Assembly (NCBI RefSeq): GCF_014692505.1
Contig: NZ_JACNYK010000005.1
Span: forward strand, 62,001 to 126,000
DNA: 64,000 nucleotides
Origin: Sphingobacterium arenae
Lineage (GTDB): Bacteria > Bacteroidota > Bacteroidia > Sphingobacteriales > Sphingobacteriaceae
Direction: 5' to 3'
Positions within the stretch are counted from its first letter, which is position 1; each line of letters opens with the position of its first letter. Position numbers and translations under genes: made by a program. Shown piece by piece: positions 61,265-64,000 of the stretch. Under the pieces are notes generated by a model that saw only the letters and a list, made by a program, of their open reading frames with translations, ran no database searches and was not told the DNA's origin.

Positions 61265-63741
61265 TACGCAGGATTTTGTTTAGATAGCTTCGCGTCTTTT
61301 AGGCGGCGATAGATAGCCATAATGAAACCAATGGTCATTATAATTGTACCGGCCCAGAAGAAATTGATATAAGGGAACTTGATCGCTTTAAAAACAATCC
61401 ATTTTTTCTCAGGTAGCGGCTTTTGATACAACATAATTTCGAGTTTGTCCTCTTTCGGCAAAATGTTGGTGAAACGGAAACGAAGTCCTTGTTCTTCAAT
61501 ATCCTTATTGAAATCATACGAATGCCCATCCTTAATCAGGAAAATGGGCTCCACAGTGTATTCCTTTTCGTCCACTGCAATGACTTTGATTTTCAATCCA
61601 ACAATAATGTCATCCGCTCCTTTAGGAATGTTATTTAGCGTCGCCTCCTTATTAATTTCTTCAATGGTATAAAATCCATTTCTATAACGCAGGGTATCGC
61701 CAATGCTAACTTGATAGGTTGCCGGTTCGTCATAATCTTCATATCCGCTTTGTTCTTCCGACGGGACGTTTTCAGCTTGCTTTTGCGATTCTGCTGCCGC
61801 TGCGGTGATCAGCGTATAAATATCGTGCGTCAAGTAGTGTTTTGTGTCCGGTGTGCCGATAAGACCACCCATTTCTGGATTGTTTTGTGCAAATGGGCTC
61901 AAAACAAAAGATTCCTTTACGCTTCCGGTTTCCTCATCGATGCGCTCATATAGAATTTTATAATAAACGTTTGGCGGGGCTACACTATCGCCTACATAAG
62001 TGATCCGATAGTCACCCATCTGTTTGGGTTCGCCTTCAGTCAAAAATAGGTTTTCACCCGGATCGGAAAACTTATCGCCTTCCTGACCAAAGTTTTGCAC
62101 CTGTATATAGCGGCTCTCGTTGATGGAGATAACCTCGTTTGTCGCGGCAGCAATGAGTGCTCCCAGTAGTAGCAGGGCGAAACCGATATGGGCAACTGCA
62201 GATCCAGCTAATCGCCATTTACCTTTCAATGCATCACCCAAAACACGCATATTTGCCAGTAAGCAAAATATACAAGCTAGCGTCAGCAACATATACATCA
62301 CATTGGTGTATGTCTTCGTAAAATAAACAATAAGCGCGCTTAATACGATAGCAAATAGAAATGACGCCAAAGTGGATACCCAGAATTTTTTGTGATCTGT
62401 TCTTTTATATTTCAAAAATTGCGTGAACGCCGTGACGAGCATAATGACTACGGCAAAAGCTCCTTGCCATTTATTATAATGTGGAATCGGGTCCACGGGA
62501 GGTGCCACCTTGGTGCCAAATAATGCGTTGAATACCGGGATGGAAGTCGTCGCTATCATCTGTATACAAGCGACGGTTAATACTAAACCGCCGATAAACA
62601 TCCAAAATTCGCGCGAATAAATATCTTCTTCTTGCTTAGAAGAGGGCATTTCTTTTCTACGCCATATCAACATAACGACCATCAGTATAAGATAGGCCAA
62701 GTTGAAGACGATAAGTTGCCCCGACATCCCTAAACTTGTGAAAGAGTGAACCGAGGTTTCCCCCAGTATACCACTTCTGGTAAGGTAAGAAGCATAAATG
62801 ACAAGTACAAAACTTATCATTGTCAGGAGCGTCGCGGTAAAAAAACCATGTCCAGAATTACGGTATGCGAGTATGACATGCACCGCCGCAATGAGCGTTA
62901 GCCAAGGGATGATCGATACATTTTCCACCGGATCCCATGCCCAGAATCCGCCAAAATTTAGTGCTTCATATGCCCAAAATGATCCCATAATAATACCCGC
63001 ACCCAAAATCATGACAGCAAAAAGTGCCCACGGTAACCCCGGTTTCATCCATTCTTTATAGCGTTTGAGCCAAAGCCCCGATGCAGCATATGCAAAGGGA
63101 ACAATCATAGATGCAAAACCTAAAAATAGAGTAGGGGGGTGGATAACCATCCAGTAGTTTTGTAATAACGGATTTAATCCGTTCCCATCAGCGATCATAT
63201 TCAAATAATCAGGACGACTAAAAATAGGAGCTTGGAGTGCGTCCCGTAGCAGAATAAAGGGCGAACTACCAATGCGCGAACCAAATATCTCCACGCCGAT
63301 TAACATAGAACCCAAAAATACCTGACACAGCATAACGAATGTCATAACCGGTGCTTCCCAAGTCTTAGCCTTAAACACGAGGACAATGCCTAACACCACC
63401 TGCCAGAACATCCAAAGCCAGAAACTTCCTTCCTGTCCTTCCCAAAAGGAAGAAATGATATAGTGCGTTGGTAGCGATTTCGAGGAATGGGCCCAAACAT
63501 AGTGGTATTCAAAATAATGATTGTAGATGAGATAGAACAGAATGGTTCCAATAGCAACGACGGAGATCAAGTTTGTCCAAAAGCCAATTCGGGCGAGTGT
63601 TTTCCAAGACTTAACTTCGGGTTCACGTGTGGCGAAGAAGTAGCTGATAAGAGAAAAAAGGGCTGCACCAAAGGAAAGAATCACAAAAAATTGACCAATT
63701 TTCCCGGGTAAAAGATGTTCTCCAACGTAATTAACGTCCAT
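61264..63741 (-). CDS. ccmF: cytochrome c maturation protein CcmF-type
   Basis: 825 aa with about 14 membrane helices. The heme-handling WWD-like motif is GGFWAWDPVENVSIIPWL, and further CcmF parts are ISSFWEGQEGSFWLWMFW and the large periplasmic domain near residues 550-770 before the last helix (FFWAGTIIMTIGFIMAIYR). It works with CcmE to attach heme to apocytochrome c. The neighbouring upstream gene is ccmE, in agreement with a system I-type gene order. The start is ATG 63739-63741, and 79 bp separate it from ccmE. Confidence 0.95.
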   Translation of the reverse strand: MDVNYVGEHLLPGKIGQFFVILSFGAALFSLISYFFATREPEVKSWKTLARIGFWTNLISVVAIGTILFYLIYNHYFEYHYVWAHSSKSLPTHYIISSFWEGQEGSFWLWMFWQVVLGIVLVFKAKTWEAPVMTFVMLCQVFLGSMLIGVEIFGSRIGSSPFILLRDALQAPIFSRPDYLNMIADGNGLNPLLQNYWMVIHPPTLFLGFASMIVPFAYAASGLWLKRYKEWMKPGLPWALFAVMILGAGIIMGSFWAYEALNFGGFWAWDPVENVSIIPWLTLIAAVHVILAYRNSGHGFFTATLLTMISFVLVIYASYLTRSGILGETSVHSFTSLGMSGQLIVFNLAYLILMVVMLIWRRKEMPSSKQEEDIYSREFWMFIGGLVLTVACIQMIATTSIPVFNALFGTKVAPPVDPIPHYNKWQGAFAVVIMLVTAFTQFLKYKRTDHKKFWVSTLASFLFAIVLSALIVYFTKTYTNVMYMLLTLACIFCLLANMRVLGDALKGKWRLAGSAVAHIGFALLLLGALIAAATNEVISINESRYIQVQNFGQEGDKFSDPGENLFLTEGEPKQMGDYRITYVGDSVAPPNVYYKILYERIDEETGSVKESFVLSPFAQNNPEMGGLIGTPDTKHYLTHDIYTLITAAAAESQKQAENVPSEEQSGYEDYDEPATYQVSIGDTLRYRNGFYTIEEINKEATLNNIPKGADDIIVGLKIKVIAVDEKEYTVEPIFLIKDGHSYDFNKDIEEQGLRFRFTNILPKEDKLEIMLYQKPLPEKKWIVFKAIKFPYINFFWAGTIIMTIGFIMAIYRRLKDAKLSKQNPA

Positions 63742-63820
63742 TATTCAAAATAAAATTATCTAACGATATCCACCTTGTTGGCGGTTTTGTTTAAAAGGCC
63801 TAACGAAATAACGACTGCCA

Positions 63821-64000
63821 CTATTCCCTACCTAAAAATGCCGTTACAGGCGCTACACTTGTTTCGATGACTTCCACCTCATCTTCGTTATATTTAGAAG
63901 GGCATTTCATTAATATCTTACTCGCGTGGAATACATCGCCCTCCATTTTACCCGTCAGTACAATTTGTTCAGATCGTTCGATATCTTGAGGCTTCGATCC
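63821..64000 (-). CDS. ccmE: cytochrome c maturation heme chaperone CcmE, C-terminal part (cut by window edge)
   Basis: Only the last 59 codons are inside the window, ending with TAG at 63821-63823; the 5' end lies beyond the right edge. The readable part contains EQIVLTGKMEGDVFHASKIL followed by MKCPSKYNED, the OB-fold end typical of CcmE in this phylum, including Tyr in KYNED. The heme-binding His is upstream of the window. CcmE carries heme to CcmF, whose gene begins 79 bp downstream. Confidence 0.9.
   Translation of the reverse strand, partial: GSKPQDIERSEQIVLTGKMEGDVFHASKILMKCPSKYNEDEVEVIETSVAPVTAFLGRE

Noticed and set aside
1..64000. CRISPR arrays, tRNA or rRNA genes, prophage, defence island
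   Set aside because: No regularly spaced repeats, tRNA-like structures or hallmark proteins were seen in any intergenic region or frame.

Overview
The window is chromosomal DNA of a Bacteroidota bacterium, most likely a Sphingobacteriaceae member (Sphingobacterium/Pedobacter-like); the genus is an inference from protein character. Evidence for the phylum: F-ATPase genes ordered atpZ-(membrane protein)-atpBEFHAG with atpD and atpC absent from the cluster, an extended ATP synthase a subunit with a signal-like N-terminus, a bacterial GH3-family protein, a one-piece Y_Y_Y sensor kinase, a PIF1-like helicase with a C-terminal HTH domain, and promoters of the Bacteroidota form TTG-N(~20)-TAnnTTTG. 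Most of the window is housekeeping. I see no prophage, CRISPR array, insertion sequence, tRNA or rRNA, and no gene-free stretch over 300 bases.

Layout. 1-4941 (minus): glutamate synthase, gltD (runs off the left edge) and gltB. 5083-11248: a regulatory patch with an orphan LuxR-type regulator, a small zinc-ribbon protein on the plus strand, a conserved-looking unknown gene broken by a one-base frameshift in an A7 run, and a sensor kinase/LuxR-type response regulator pair. 11395-16356: a DUF3857/transglutaminase-like protein, a PMI-type cupin, and the PIF1-like helicase. 16405-22208: the ATP synthase operon, with a strong hairpin between atpE and atpF. 22365-26049: der, cysS and a secreted NTF2-like protein. 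26075-28701: surA and a secreted lactonase, divergent. 28705-34501 (minus): a complete seven-gene Mrp Na+/H+ antiporter operon. 34598-38664: secreted metallophosphatase, acetyl-CoA synthetase, UbiA-like membrane protein. 38649-44417: D-2-hydroxyacid dehydrogenase, FAD monooxygenase and rsmA in one minus operon, divergent from pdxA; then cca. 44470-45952: an IS1096-passenger-like protein overlapping miaA. 45981-51194 (minus): ilvE, a GH3 protein, lptB, recJ. 51387-53135: a KhtT/KhtU-type K+/H+ antiporter pair. 53132-55860 (minus): M20 amidohydrolase, MIP18-type Fe-S assembly factor, glycosyltransferase. 55930-58747: polyprenyl synthase, omega-amidase-type nitrilase, a small Pro-rich membrane-anchored protein, MarR regulator. 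58779-64000 (minus): FMN-binding glutamate-synthase-like protein, DUF2520 protein, ccmF-type cytochrome c assembly protein, and the C-terminal part of ccmE.

The most interesting signal is regulatory. Two palindromes of the form AATACC-N8-GGTATT, at 5873-5892 and 11317-11336, each lie with their centre exactly 38.5 bp upstream of the last base of a TAnnTTTG promoter element. One promoter drives the zinc-ribbon gene (plus strand) and the other the kinase/regulator operon (minus strand). Two LuxR-type HTH proteins with nearly the same recognition helix are encoded between and beside these sites. This suggests a small autoregulated circuit, not verified here. Other unexplained structures are the atpE/atpF hairpin, terminator-like hairpins inside divergent intergenic regions (34546-34576, 37753-37774), a 14-bp inverted repeat upstream of acs/ubiA, and competing hairpins ahead of the FMN glutamate-synthase-like gene.
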